Below, one piece after another: positions 11,481 to 22,900 of a stretch of 64,000 nucleotides of DNA. Every line of letters begins with the position of its first letter. Positions within the stretch are counted from its first letter, which is position 1. Where the stretch lies: positions 492,562-556,561 of the forward strand of contig NW_020312005.1 in NCBI RefSeq assembly GCF_003144115.1, written 5' to 3'. The position numbers were made by a program, and so were the translations under genes. The notes under the pieces were generated by a model that was not told the origin of the DNA, did no database searches, and worked only from the letters and a program-made list of their open reading frames with translations. This stretch comes from Tilletiopsis washingtonensis (Eukaryota > Basidiomycota > Exobasidiomycetes > Entylomatales).

Positions 11481-12182
11481 GACGAGATGCTGTGCTACGG
11501 CACCCCACATCTAGCGAGCTATTTGCTGACCTCGGCCTCTTCCTTGCTCCCCTCTCCATCCTCGCTCCGGCTGTCTGCTCCCGAACGGCCGGATTGCCTC
11601 TTCTCTTCTCGCCATCTCCTCCAGTCACGACCTCGCTCTCGCTTCATCCCCACGACCCTCATCCTGCTGCACCGCCGCAGGCTACGACTCCATCTCGCCA
11701 CGACCACACGAGACTTGCAGCGCAATCTCGCTTACGATCCACGCACCACGAACCCGCTGGCGTCACATATCGACAACGGCATCTTACGAACCCTTCCTCG
11801 CCCATCACATCCTCTCGTTGCCAGCGCAGCGACGCCGCCAGCTCAGCAGCGTCTCTCGTCGCCAGCACTTTGTCGCCTCTCGCCGCACCGACGGCGCCCG
11901 AACTAGCTGCGCCGCGCTACGCCGCCGTGCAATCAGTGCCTCGGCCGTCCCCCTGACACGTTCGCGCGTCACCACCACACAGGCGCGCCGCCGCAGCTCG
12001 CTCGCAAAGTGCCAGCGCCGCAAGCAAGCCTCTTTTTCTTCAGCCCACCCGCTGCTGCCCGCCGCTGCCCGCCGGCAGGCCCGACTCGGCACTCGCAGGC
12101 CGCCAGCACTCGAGCCGAAGCTCATCACTTTGCAAACGTGCTCGTCGCCCCCGCGGCGCCGGCCCCTCAAAGTCAGGCCAAA
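11481..12182 (+). promoter_or_regulatory. Pyrimidine-rich promoter and leader of the zinc-finger factor
   Basis: The plus strand is strongly C/T-rich (many TCTCC and CTTCC runs) for several hundred bases before the ATG, as is common in fungal promoters and leaders. An in-frame upstream ATG at 12009 would add 58 residues. Confidence 0.4.
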
Positions 12183-14510
12183 ATGGACGACACGTACTTC
12201 AGCGCCCACCACCACCACGCCTCGCACCCCGTGCACTCGATCGCCACGCTCTTCGACGTCAGCGTCACCGCCTGCTCTCCGCTGCCCTCGTCGCCCGGCA
12301 GCCTCTCGGACACCGACTCGCCCTACTCCTTCGGCCACGCCACGTCGTTCTCGTTCAGCGACGCCACGTCCGGCACGTTTGTCTTTGGCTCGGCCACCGG
12401 CAAGCGCAGCAACTCCGACAGCTCCCTCGACCCGTACACGCTCGGCAACATCGACCACCCGCGCTGCGCCAGCTTCACGGACGACGAGGACGACGACGAT
12501 CTCGACGTGCGCTTCGACAGCCTCGGCCTGCCGCAACGCAAGCGTGCTCTGCAGCGTCTCTCGCTCGTCTCCTCGGCCGCCAGCTCCGTCGCGTCGACCA
12601 CGCCCTCTGAGGCCGACTTCTCGGACTACCACGACGCTGCCGACTTCGACAACGACTCGGACGCGGCAATGAACGGCGAGTACACCAGCACGGCCACCCT
12701 CGAGGGGTGGGCGGGCGGTCACCCGCACCACGCCGCATACAGCGGCGAGCAGCGTGCGCCTCTCCACCCGGCGCAGTCCACGTCGCTCTACGACGATGCC
12801 ACTGTCGGCCGCAGCAGCGGACGCCGCACGACGATCACGCGCGGCAGCGACCGCCTGCCCGAGCTGATGCATGCGCGCAGCAACGGCTCGATGCGCGGCC
12901 ACGGCATGCACCCGTCTGGCTCCTTCGCCCAGTTCAACCTCGCCGAGTTTATCTCCGAGAGCGGCGACCAGAATGCGGCTGCTGCTGCTGCGCACCACCA
13001 CCACCTTATGCAGCAGCACGCCGCAGCCGAGGCGGCGATGCAGCAGACCGTAGAGGGCGCGCAGAGCATGAGCCTCGGCCCTCACCCGCAGCACCCGGGC
13101 TACTCGCCGGCGTCCATGGGCCACCACGGCGGCTTCCAGACGCCGCAGCGTGCCATGTCGGGCGTGCACCGCGACGTGCACCATCTCGCCGTCTCGGCGC
13201 ACCGCACGATCGTTGCCGCCTCGGCGCCGGTCGCCGCGCACTACCCGGTGCGCAGCCACAGCCAGTCCGGCCCGAGCATGGCGCACGGTGCGTCGCACGC
13301 CAACGCTGCGGCCGACCCGCACGGCCTCTTCACCGACCGCCCGCCCGCCGTCTTCTCGTCGCCGCGGCCCGACGGTCCGCCCAGAAGCCACTCGTCGCCG
13401 CAGTCTGCCGAGCACGCTCGCGCTCAGCAGCAACAGCAGCAGCAGCAACAGCAGCAGCAGCATCAGCAGCAACAGCAGCACCAGCAGCAACAGCACATGC
13501 TCTCGTGCAACCCCGCGCACATCACGCCCACGCACGGCGGCCACCAGCTCAGCGGCTCGCCGTCGCTCGGCAGCAGCGACAGCATCCCCGGCTCGCCGGC
13601 GCCGCCGCACGGTCCGACCGGCCCGATCAACGTCTACAGTCCCAACCAAGGGCCCTCGCCATACTCTAGCCCACGAGCGTGGCCGCAGGCGCAGCTCGCC
13701 GACGAGCCTCACGCGCCGCACCCGCACGGCGGCCAGCCCCTGATGCTCTCGCACTCGGCGCCCTCGCGCCGCGTCGGCGCCATGCGCGGCGCCGAGCCCA
13801 CGACGTCGTCGCCGCTCACGCCGGGCCAGCCCGTGCGCTCGGCACGCAGCTCGCTGCAGTCGTCGCCGTACCAGGGCGCGCACCCCTCGCCGCACGACTC
13901 GCCCACGCCCTCCGTCGGCTCGTCGCACGCGTCCAGCCCGCAGAACCTGTACACGGGCATCATCACCAAGCGCTCGCGCGGCCGCCGTGTGCCGAGCAAC
14001 CCCGACGAGATCGCCAACCTGAGCAAGGGCGCAAAGGTGTACACGTGCAAGGTGCCCGGCTGCGGCAAGTGCTTCAAGCGCAGCGAGCACCTCAAGCGCC
14101 ATGTGCGCAGCATTCACACGGACGAGAAGCGTGAGTGGCGGTGGACGTGCTGGTGGCTGCGCATCGTGCTGACGCTACTCTCCCTTCTAGCCTTCACTTG
14201 CCCGTACCCCGGCTGCGCGAAGAAGTTCTCGCGCCACGACAACCTGAACCAGCACGCACGCGTGCACGCCGGCGAGCCTGACGGCGCGGTGGCGGGCAGC
14301 GGCAGCGACTCGGCGACTGGCTCGCCGCAGGTCGCTGGCTCGGCGCAGATGTCCGGCAGCGAGCAGAACGGCCGCCGGCCGTCGCTGCTCGCCAGCCAGC
14401 CGGCGTCCGAGGGCGAGGAGGAGGACAACGGCCAGGTGCTCGAGTTCGAGGCGGACCCGCACTCGTCGCCGCTCAAGCGCGAGATCGGACTGGAATCGCA
14501 CGACGACTAG
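12183..14510 (+). CDS. Msn2-like C2H2 zinc-finger transcription factor
   Basis: Two exons (12183-14130, 14191-14510) encode 755 residues. The N-terminal 600 residues are Ser/Pro/His-rich and probably disordered, with a Gln/His tract coded at about 13428-13500. The C-terminal part has two adjacent C2H2 fingers, [19 protein letters not shown] and [19 protein letters not shown], joined by a TDEKPF linker. The finger helices KRSEHLKRH and SRHDNLNQH match the stress-response Msn2/Msn4 group, which binds AGGGG-type elements. The only intron interrupts the linker between the fingers. Start choice: the ATG at 12183 has a CAAAATGG context; an in-frame ATG at 12009 is possible. A nuclear stress regulator is inferred from the fingers. 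Confidence 0.88.
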   Translation: MDDTYFSAHHHHASHPVHSIATLFDVSVTACSPLPSSPGSLSDTDSPYSFGHATSFSFSDATSGTFVFGSATGKRSNSDSSLDPYTLGNIDHPRCASFTDDEDDDDLDVRFDSLGLPQRKRALQRLSLVSSAASSVASTTPSEADFSDYHDAADFDNDSDAAMNGEYTSTATLEGWAGGHPHHAAYSGEQRAPLHPAQSTSLYDDATVGRSSGRRTTITRGSDRLPELMHARSNGSMRGHGMHPSGSFAQFNLAEFISESGDQNAAAAAAHHHHLMQQHAAAEAAMQQTVEGAQSMSLGPHPQHPGYSPASMGHHGGFQTPQRAMSGVHRDVHHLAVSAHRTIVAASAPVAAHYPVRSHSQSGPSMAHGASHANAAADPHGLFTDRPPAVFSSPRPDGPPRSHSSPQSAEHARAQQQQQQQQQQQQHQQQQQHQQQQHMLSCNPAHITPTHGGHQLSGSPSLGSSDSIPGSPAPPHGPTGPINVYSPNQGPSPYSSPRAWPQAQLADEPHAPHPHGGQPLMLSHSAPSRRVGAMRGAEPTTSSPLTPGQPVRSARSSLQSSPYQGAHPSPHDSPTPSVGSSHASSPQNLYTGIITKRSRGRRVPSNPDEIANLSKGAKVYTCKVPGCGKCFKRSEHLKRHVRSIHTDEKREWRWTCWWLRIVLTLLSLLAFTCPYPGCAKKFSRHDNLNQHARVHAGEPDGAVAGSGSDSATGSPQVAGSAQMSGSEQNGRRPSLLASQPASEGEEEDNGQVLEFEADPHSSPLKREIGLESHDD
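13428..13500 (+). repeat. CAG/CAA tract coding polyglutamine
   Basis: About 24 CAG, CAA or CAT codons give a Gln tract interrupted by His inside the zinc-finger factor. Such tracts often lie in transactivation domains and vary in length. Confidence 0.85.
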
Positions 14511-15301
14511 ACGGCTTCGCCGTGACCTCTCTCTCTCTACACCTGTTCCTGCTGCCGGCCTTTATACCGCATCTGCTCTCGTCCTCCCTCCACCCTGCCG
14601 CCCGTGCGCGCCGCGCTCCGTCCGCCTTCGTCTTTCCCGCCTTCGCCGAGCGCCCGAGCCTCAAGTCTTTGCGCGCACTCGCCTATCCGCCTTTCCCATC
14701 TTGCCCTCCTCCGCCCGTCCGCTCTTCTCTCCACGGCCAGTCCCAGTATGCCTGCGCCCGACGACCATGTCTCGCGTCTCGGCTCCGTCTGTGCTCATTC
14801 GAGCTGGCCTCCTTCCTCGTGCCCTGTCGTCCCGGCGTCCCGCGTCCGAGCTCCCTTTACTCTACCTCTCTTCCTGCAGCTGCCCTTCGCTGTCAATATA
14901 TACGTCCGCTTTGCTTGCGAGAGGAGTGAGAGGAGGAGCAGTGCAAGCATACAGGCAGGTGTTGCGAGGTCGGCGCGCGCAGCACTGCACTTGGGCGCGG
15001 CGCGGCCCCTTGACGTGTCGTCGCGCACGGCACGCGTAAAGTGGCGCGGCGCTCGGTCGTCTAGACGACTCGGCGAGCAATCAGCGGCCTGTTCCATCTG
15101 GAGGAGCAGCCGCTGATGCAGCTCCATCGTCCGCTCTTCCATCACCCTTTGTCCCGTCAGTCTGTGTCCACTCTTGCCCGCTTCTGCTCTTCGCTCTGCG
15201 CGCTCCTCGCTGCCAAGCGTGTCGACGCCGCCAGCGCAGCGCCGCAGCACGCCGCACAGCCACCCTCTCGACGCCGCGCGCCGCCGGCTGATCCTCTCGA
15301 G
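14511..15301. other. Intergenic: 3' region of the zinc-finger gene and promoter of the next
   Basis: About 790 bp, pyrimidine-rich on the plus strand in its first half. No separate gene is visible. An ATG at 15116 is in frame with the next gene and could extend it. Confidence 0.45.
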
Positions 15302-17041
15302 ATGGAGCAGGAGGTGCCGCGCTCCCGTCTCTCGCCCAAGGTGCGCCGCATGAACGTGGACAGCGACGTGAGTGCATCTGCGTCGCACGCCGCTGCCTCG
15401 ACCCAGGTCGAAGCGCCAGTGGAGCGCTCGACAACGGCCGAAGCCGCGCCGGTGCCGGTGCCGCCTGCGAGTGCTGCAGTCCCTGAGACCGCCACTGGTG
15501 AGTCTGCTTGCTGCTCCTCGGGAAGGCTTCTTGCTGAGTACGCTGCCGTCCTCTTTGTCTCGTGCAGAGGGTGACGACACGGCTATGAAGCCTGTCGCCG
15601 AGCCGAGCCCGGACGAGAAGGCACACGCGACGCCCGTCGAGGCGACGCCGCATGCTTCGAGCATCGAGCTCTCGGACGCAATCACTCCGAACAGTGCTCC
15701 GGTGACCCGTGCACAGGCCGCGGCCGCGAGCGCCCGTGCCAACGTCCCGGCTGCTACGTCTCACACGGCGCCAGCGCGCGATGCTCAATCGAGCAGCGCG
15801 ACGAACGTGGTACAGCATGCTGCGGCTGCGTCACCGGCAGTGTCGTCGACGCAAGCACGCACTCAAGGTGAGACTGAGCTTTGCCACAGAGGACGCGTTG
15901 CGTTCTCAAGCTGACGAGACACGCAGCGCCTCAAGCTGCATCGCGCCGCGCCGAGCCAGCGGCGGAGACGTCGCAGATGCTGGCATGGAACAAGTACTTC
16001 TACGAGCTGGCGGAGAAGGGCCACTGGCGCGAGATCCGTAAGGCGGCGCAGAAGCTCAACGCACTCCCGGATTGGCGCCATCTGGTGTACGCGGAGCCCG
16101 ACTTCGACGTCGTCGTGTACTCGTGGCACGCGCTTGCCGCTGTAGCTGTGGACGACCCGTGAGCTTGTGCGCAGGAGTGACAGCAGGACAAAGCTCACGA
16201 ATGCCGTCGTAGCGCAGCTCCGCTCCTCGTTCATGGCAGAGCGGAGCATCCGCTGGTCGATGCCCTGGGACGTGTCCTTCTGCTGCAGCGCGAGCAGCCG
16301 CGCCGCAAGGACTGGGACAACGCCATGTACTCGGCGCTCTACGACGCGGACCAGCTGCTCTTCACCTTCACGACGCCGACAAACCTCGCCGTCGTCGGAC
16401 CGCAGCTACAGGGTGTCTGCAGCGCCTTGCTGAACATTCTCCGCTTCGCTCACCGTGAGCCGGGCCGCTGTTCCTCCTCAACGCTCCAGAGCTAACACGT
16501 CGCGCAGACCAGGTGCGCCTGCGCTGCCTGGAGGCTCTCGCAGAGGTGTACGCAAGCCTCTCGGTCGCCGAGCTCACGGAGCATATGCATTTGAGCAGCC
16601 GCGATGCGTCTTATGGTGCGTCACTTCCAAGCTCTTGGTACGCGTTGGCTGACACCTCAGCCCAGTCGCCGTGCGCTGCGGCTGGACGCTCGTGCAACCG
16701 TCCGCTCCGGGCGGCAAGGAGCGTCTGCTGCGTCCAGAGCATGGTGAGCAAGATGGAGAGACGTGCTGACCAACAAGCTGACAGGTGCGCTTGCAGGGCT
16801 CCGCTCGTCGTCGAAGCCGTGCTCGCTGTCGCACATTCTCTTCCTCACGGACCAGGTGTACACGCTCGAGCACTCGGCCCAGCGCCTCGCCAGCGGGCTC
16901 GAGCTGCCATGCATCGTCCGTCTCTTTCCCAATTCTTCGTCACGTAGTTCCGCGCAAGTCATTCGCTCATCGTCTAGCGGCCCAAAGGTGTGGGAAGTGG
17001 TGCATGAGACATGCCGCAGGGCCACGCTTGGGCGCGTTTAG
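15302..17041 (+). CDS. CSN8/PSMD8/eIF3k-domain protein, probable COP9 signalosome subunit
   Basis: Seven exons were assembled by phase: 15302-15497, 15568-15867, 15927-16158, 16213-16454, 16508-16615, 16666-16743 and 16797-17041, giving about 466 residues. The first 180 residues are Ala/Ser/Thr-rich and likely disordered. The rest is helical. The pattern RLRCLEALAEVYASLSVAEL followed by a winged-helix-like stretch ending CGWTLV, then a helix near LSHILFLTDQVYTLE, parallels CSN8 and its relatives Rpn12 and eIF3k. CSN8 helps assemble the COP9 signalosome, which removes Nedd8 from cullins. The N-terminal extension is much longer than in typical CSN8 (about 200 residues in all). Start, exon 4 acceptor and last exon end are uncertain. 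Confidence 0.5.
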
Positions 17042-18030
17042 CGTGGACGTCCCTCGTGTCGCGCGCGCCAGGCCTGCAGCGGCTGCACCCTGCCACCCAG
17101 ACCCAGCAAGCTGCGCTGCCACTTGCGAGAGCGCTGCCGAAGCGTGCCCGATATTGCTCGTCCTGCTGCGATGGCTCGCGCGGGCACACGTGGCACGTCG
17201 AGCTCGAGCTCGTCAGTCGAGTCAGAGTCAGACGTCGAGCAGGCGAGGCCGCAGGCTGTGCTGTGAAAGGCTGCGGCAGCCGTGTGGCGCGCAGCCCGTG
17301 CAACGCCTCGTCGTATGCTGCTCGAGCAGGAGATGTGGGTCCGCGTCTTGCCTGCTGCGCTGCGCCGAGTCCTTTTTTGGCAGCCTGCGAGAAGCAGGAG
17401 AGCACAGCGATGCGACTGCGGCCCGACGTTTGACGCCCAGACGCAGCAAGCCGACGTTCAGGGTCTTCATGCGAGGCCCGGCCAAGGCCCAGGTGGGCAA
17501 CAACGCCCAGCCGCTGCCTCCGACGCACACTCCGCGCCCAACTCCGCGTCTGATAGCGCAGCGCCAGAGCGCACGACGCTCGAGGCATCCCTTCGGCTTG
17601 ACTGCGTGAGCAGCTCCGGCTGCGAGAGATGCGCCGAAGCGGAGCATGTGACAAGCGTGACGGCGCAGCTCTGCCGGGCGGGGCGTCTCTCGACTCTGGC
17701 CAAGGCATCGCCATCCGGCATGCTCTGCGCCTCGTCGAGGGGGAGCTCTCGCTCTTCGGAGGCGTCGTGCGCGTGGCGGGACGACGGGGCAGCTTCCCTG
17801 CTGCGCGGCACGGCAGGTCCGACGCCGTCGGTCCGCGGCTTTCCTCGCACGCGCGGATGCACGGCGCCGGGCGTGCGGCGCGGCGGTGCAGGGAGCGGCA
17901 TGCGCTGGACGCACAGCGGTGGCGCCGAGCCGACCTTGCCGCGAGCGTGCTCGTGCCGAAGCACTCGACTCGCCTCCTCGGATGTCAGGGTCCGCACCCC
18001 TTTGTGTGTGCTGGGTGAGGAGAGCAGCCG
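17042..18030. other. Unresolved interval, possible unrecognised gene
   Basis: Several plus-strand frames look partly protein-like. One (17171 onward) begins MARAGTRGTSSSSSS and soon ends. Another carries KPTFRVFMRGPAKAQVG around 17455-17510. A segment at 17608-17669 has GTGAGC at its left end, GTGAC inside and GCAG at its right end, as an intron would. I could not join frames across it into a convincing protein, and no family was recognised on either strand. Confidence 0.25.
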
Positions 18031-19390
18031 CTCGTGAGAGTGGCTGCACCCTGCCGCCTCATTTGGCGCGCTGCGGCAGCTGCGGGGGGATGGCGGCGCC
18101 GTCCCTCGAATTTCGCGAAGTCGCGTGCCGCCCTCTCGCCCTCGCGTCGCTCCAACATCTGCTGCGCCGGACGCCGAGCACGTCGGACAGAAAGCAGCTC
18201 TGTGCGCTGTCTGTGCAGATCGCCCGCGCTGCGGCTCAGCGATGCAGCCAAGCGACGGGCGAGCGGAAGGAGGCGAAGATCGAGGCCGAAGGGCCGGCGT
18301 GGTGCCCCGACGCTACGGTCCGCCTAGCGTCCTGGCGCTGCAGGCGGCAGCAGCGCATCTCGGCGGCGGCAGCTGCAACTGGCAGCTGAGCCCCGTCTCG
18401 CCCCACTCTCGCCTCCGCACCCGCCATCGAGGCCCAGCTTCTCTGCTCTTCACGACGCTCGACGCTCGACGTCGTTGGACGCTTCGCTGCACCGCTTGCT
18501 GCGCTTCTCTGCACGCCCGACGTTGCTCGATCCTTGCGCGGACGAGCGTGGGCATCACTCGCCGACGCGCACGGCCATCTCGCACTCCGCCGCCGCCGGT
18601 TGCTGCTGTGCTGCTCTGCTGCTGCGCCTCGTCGGCTGGACAACGTGCAGGGGACACTGACGCCGTGCCCGCCTGTCAGCGTCCGGCCCGGCCAGGCACA
18701 CTCGACTCGACTCCGCTGCGAACGCGTCTTGCGTGGCAGCGCAGCAGAGCAGCAGCAGCGGCAGCGGGCGCTGCGAACTCGGGGACAGCCCCTCGCTTTG
18801 CTTCGCTGCACGGCACGACGCGGCGCCGGGCCGCACCAACACCTCGCGCCGCGGCAGCAGAGCGGCGAGGGCTCCGACAAGGCTCGCCGCCTTAGCGCCG
18901 CCGGGTGGCACCTGCGACGCTCCTGCGCCTGTATGCTGCCGCTCCCGTCCCTGTCTCCCGCGCCTCCTGGTCCTGCGTCTCTCTCCTCCTCTCGTCCATC
19001 TCGCCACCCTCACACCTCGCCGTTCGTCTCTGCCGTGTCTGCCACTCGCGCCTCTGCAGCTCGCACTTGCCGCAGCCGCCGGCCCAGCCTCGGCCCCGTG
19101 CCTTGCCCAGCGGTCGCGCGCGCGTCTAGCGTCCAGCAAGGCGCGGCGTCTTGCTTGTCAGCCTCTCGCCGCAGCAGCACGCCTCGCCAGCTGCGCCTCG
19201 CCTCTTCTGCCACGCCTCTGCTCCGTCGGCCGCTCCTCGCACGCTCTGGACGCTCTGCGCGGGCGGGCGCCGGCACGCGCCGCAGTCGTGCGTCTCTCGC
19301 ACGCCGCAACCAGTGGCGTCCGGCGTCCGTCGCCTGACGTCTGGTGACGCGCGCAGCGGCGAGATCTAGATCTGCGCAACGACCTCGCTG
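18031..19390. other. GC-rich intergenic region upstream of the SABATH-like gene
   Basis: About 1.4 kb, full of chance frames on both strands with no domain and no consistent splicing. It becomes pyrimidine-rich after about 18900, which fits a promoter for the downstream gene. Confidence 0.4.
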
Positions 19391-19916
19391 TCTTGCTCTG
19401 TCTCGCTAGCTCTCCACTCAGCTGTGAGTCTGCCTTCCTGGAGTCAGTACGCAGTCGCAGCCGCGCACACGGGCGCGCGCCAAGGCAGCCGCGCAGCTGC
19501 AGCGCGGCCGCTCGCCGGGCGATGTGCAGCGCGCCGCACCCCGCCGCCGCCGCCGCCGCGGCATCCTTGGCTCTGCTTCGCCGCAGCCGTCGCTGCAAGG
19601 CATCGGCAGCGCAATGCTTTGCTGCCAAGCCCTCTGCGGCTCAGATCGGGATCCGAGTGCAACGGCGCGTGGTCGCCGAGGCGCAGCGGCTGCTGCCCTG
19701 AGAGCGCGCCTCCGAGTTGGACGCCGGCGGCACCGACGGCGGCGGACGAGACGTTGGGCATGTGGCCTTGCGTCTGTGCGGCAACTCCTGGCCCGTGGCC
19801 TGATTCATGCCGCCGCTCGGGCATCTCTGGCTGCGCATTGGCTCCGGGAGCCGAAGCTGCGAGCTCCTATGTGTAAGCCTCGCGCTGACACGCATCTGTT
19901 CCTTCTCCAACAACAG
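19391..19916 (+). promoter_or_regulatory. Probable 5' leader with an intron ending at the start codon
   Basis: GTAAGC (19873) or GTGTAAG (19871), a GCTGAC branch-like box and CAACAACAG ending at 19916 look like a short intron of 44-46 nt. The ATG follows at once. No upstream coding exon is convincing, so this is probably a leader intron. Confidence 0.4.
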
Positions 19917-22900
19917 ATGACTCCTGCGGCGTTCGAGTCCATGACGGGCTCTGCGATTCTGTCAGAGCCCGCCGAGATGTCCGCCTCACTCGCTCCACCT
20001 CCGACACGCCGCACCGGCAGTCTCTCCATCCCGCAGCACGACGGCGGCGTGCCGCGCCGCCTCTCCGACTCCATCATGGACCGTCAGCGGCCCAGCGCCA
20101 AGCGCGTCGAGACGGAGGAGGTGCGGCGCTGGGCTGCCGAAGCTCTCGCTGCCCGTCCGCCGCTCACGCGAGGCGCCGACATGCGCCATCCCGACGAGCC
20201 GCACGCCTCTTCCTCGCGCCTCACTGCGGACTCGGGCCATGCCACAATGCCGCGCATGCGCAATGGCTTCCCGCCGTCGCCGCAGCCGGCTTCGCGCTCG
20301 CGCTCGCCGCAGCCTGGCTGGTGGTCTGGCAATGCGGCGCTGCCTCAGTCGTCGGTGCGGCCAGTCTCCATGCACCAGACCATCGAGGCCTACCCGCACG
20401 ACGAGCAGCCGCGCGCCGCCGCCTACCAGTTCCCACCGCGCGGCCCCGTCAGCCCGCCGCTGTCCAGTCCGCTTGCCTCGGGCACGTCGTCCGGCGCCTC
20501 GCTCGGCCGTGCGGCGTCTCTGGGCCGCAAGTCCTGCCGCAAGGGCTTCAATCGGCAGCTAGCCAGCGAGGAGGCGCTGCCGCCAAAGACGGTGCACATC
20601 TCGGAAGATCTGCCGCGCCGCATGAGCACGCCCGGCCACGACATTCTGCCGCCGGAGCCGTCGGAGCATGTGGCCATGTGGCCGCCTGCTCCCCACCTGA
20701 CCGCCGGGCGAGTGCGGACGCAGCTTCCGACGGCCATGGCGCCGCGCTCCATGAGCCCGTCGACGCCACGCATTAGCCAGTCGCAGACCGGCTCGGTAGC
20801 CCCGTCGCCGTCGCACAGCAGCCGCGAGGATCGCGACCAGCACATGCTTGCGTCGCTCGACGAGCTGGACTCGATGCCCCGGCGTGGCTCGCTGCGCGGC
20901 TCTCGCGGCCTGACACGCACCTCACCGCCGCACGACACACTCACAGATCGCTCAGCGGAACGTGTGGGTCTATCTCACGGCCTGGGCTCTGTGGGCGCGG
21001 GCGCAGAGGCAGCAGGCGTCTTCGAAGGGCTCGGCATCTCCGAGCGGCGTGGCAGCATGACGGCAACCTCGCCAAGTATTCTCGAGTACGGCAACGAGAG
21101 CTCGGGCGGCGCGCCGCTCTTCTCGCACTCGACACTCGTCAGCATCGGCCTGACGGAAGGCATCACGCCGCCTCTGAGCCTGCCGCTCAGCTCCATGCCT
21201 GGCAGCAACATGACTTCGGCGAGCATTGAGAGCAGCAACGTCGTCAGCGCCGGCCTGGCCGCTGGCCTGGGTGTCAATATGGCTGCTGCAGCGCTGGCGA
21301 ATTGCCTGCCTGGCGGTCCGTCGGGGCTGGGAAGCCTGACAGAGCCGCGCTTTGCGCGCACAAGCATCAGTGGCCCGTCGGGCACGCCTCTGGACCTCTC
21401 GGCCGCGATCGGCAGGTCGTTCCATCTGACCGAGTCGCAGCTCAACGGCAGCGAAACGGTCAGCCCCATCGACTCGATGCAGTCCGACCGGCCCAACTTC
21501 GAGGACCGGCCCGTGAGCGCTCATGCCGAGGCGGACCTGGCGCGGCGACGCACCACTGGTGGCCTCGCAGCCGGCAGGGAGCGGACCCCGGGCAAGCACG
21601 GCATGTCCTCTGACCAGGCGCGCACGCATCGCCGCTCGGGCACTCACGACCCTCGCGGCTCCACGCACAACCCTAGTCGGCCATTCGACTCGTCTGGCTC
21701 CGCGTCTGCACGCTCGGGCATCTACGGCGCGCACGGCTCGTCCTTCGCTGGCACGTCCATTGCCGAAGACGAGCACTCGTACAGCCAAGGCGGCGCTGGA
21801 TACGCCAGCGTCAGTGGCTCGGAGAGCACCAGCGGGCACAGCAACGGCGCGCAGGCCTCCGGACGCGGCAGCACGCTGGCCGACACGCCCTCGCTGGGTA
21901 ACAAGGCCATGCTCTCGCCCGACGCCCAGAGCCGCGGCTCGTACCTCGGCGACGGCGGGCCCGGACCGCAGCTGCGCGGCTACGGCCCGGCGGGCGCGGC
22001 GCGCGGCGACGAGCAAGCGCTCGGTGCTCTGGCCATCGGTCTGGCGGGCATGAGCGGCGGCGGTCACTTCGGCCCGCAGGTGCGCGCCAAGATTGCCGGC
22101 GTGCTGGACACGCTTCTTGCAGGCGTGCCGCTGCTCGAGAGTGCCGGCGAGACGGTCTCCATCGCCGAGTACGGCAGCCTCAACTCGCGCTCTACGCCGT
22201 TGCTGCCACACGTCATCTCGCGTCTCGCAGAGCGCGCACATGCGCGCCGGCCGCAGCAAGCTGCCGCTCCGGCACCGAGCAGCGACGATGGCGGCTACTT
22301 TGGCGCCACGCTCGGCGCGCCGACGGTCGTGGGCAGTGGTGCCAACGATGGCGAGCCGAGCGACGTGACCTTCTCGGTCATCCACGAGGACTCGCCGCAG
22401 ACCGACTTCCGGCCGCTCATGCAGTCGCTCGAGTCGCAGAGCGACTCGTACCTCGACTCGCACTGGCAGGCGGCGCACCAGCCTTCGCTGCAGAACTGCA
22501 TCTTCCCCTCGTTCGTCACGCGCGGATTTGCCACTCGCATTGCGCCGCCGAACACCATGCACGTCGGCTTCTCCCTCATGGACCTGCACTGGGCGCACAC
22601 GCCGCGCAACCCGGAAGTCTCGCTGGCGACGACGGCGCACGCCGAGCTGGCTGCGTTCCTCTCTGCGCGCGCTCACGAGTTCCGCCCTGGTGGCGTCTTC
22701 GTCATGGCCTTCATCGCACGCAGCGAGGACCAGAGCGCGCCTCCGCCTGTTGCGGAAGGCTCGCCGCTGTCGCGTCCGCCGCTGACGCCGAACGATGGCA
22801 CGGGCATGCCAGAGCGCTCGCGCTCGCGCTCCGCATCTTCCGCCAGCTCGCCGGCCCGGCGCCCGCACGGCGACATCTGGACGGCGCTGACCAACACGCT

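Noticed and set aside
11805-14117. Minus-strand open frame of about 770 codons opposite the zinc-finger gene
   Set aside because: Leu/Arg/Val-rich shadow of His/Ser/Gln-rich codons, including runs of Leu opposite the CAG tract. No domain.
16785-17609. Plus-strand frame after the CSN8-like gene, considered as a Pdcd2/Tsr4-type zinc protein because of Cys-rich stretches
   Set aside because: Cysteine spacing does not match that family and the required flanking motifs are missing.
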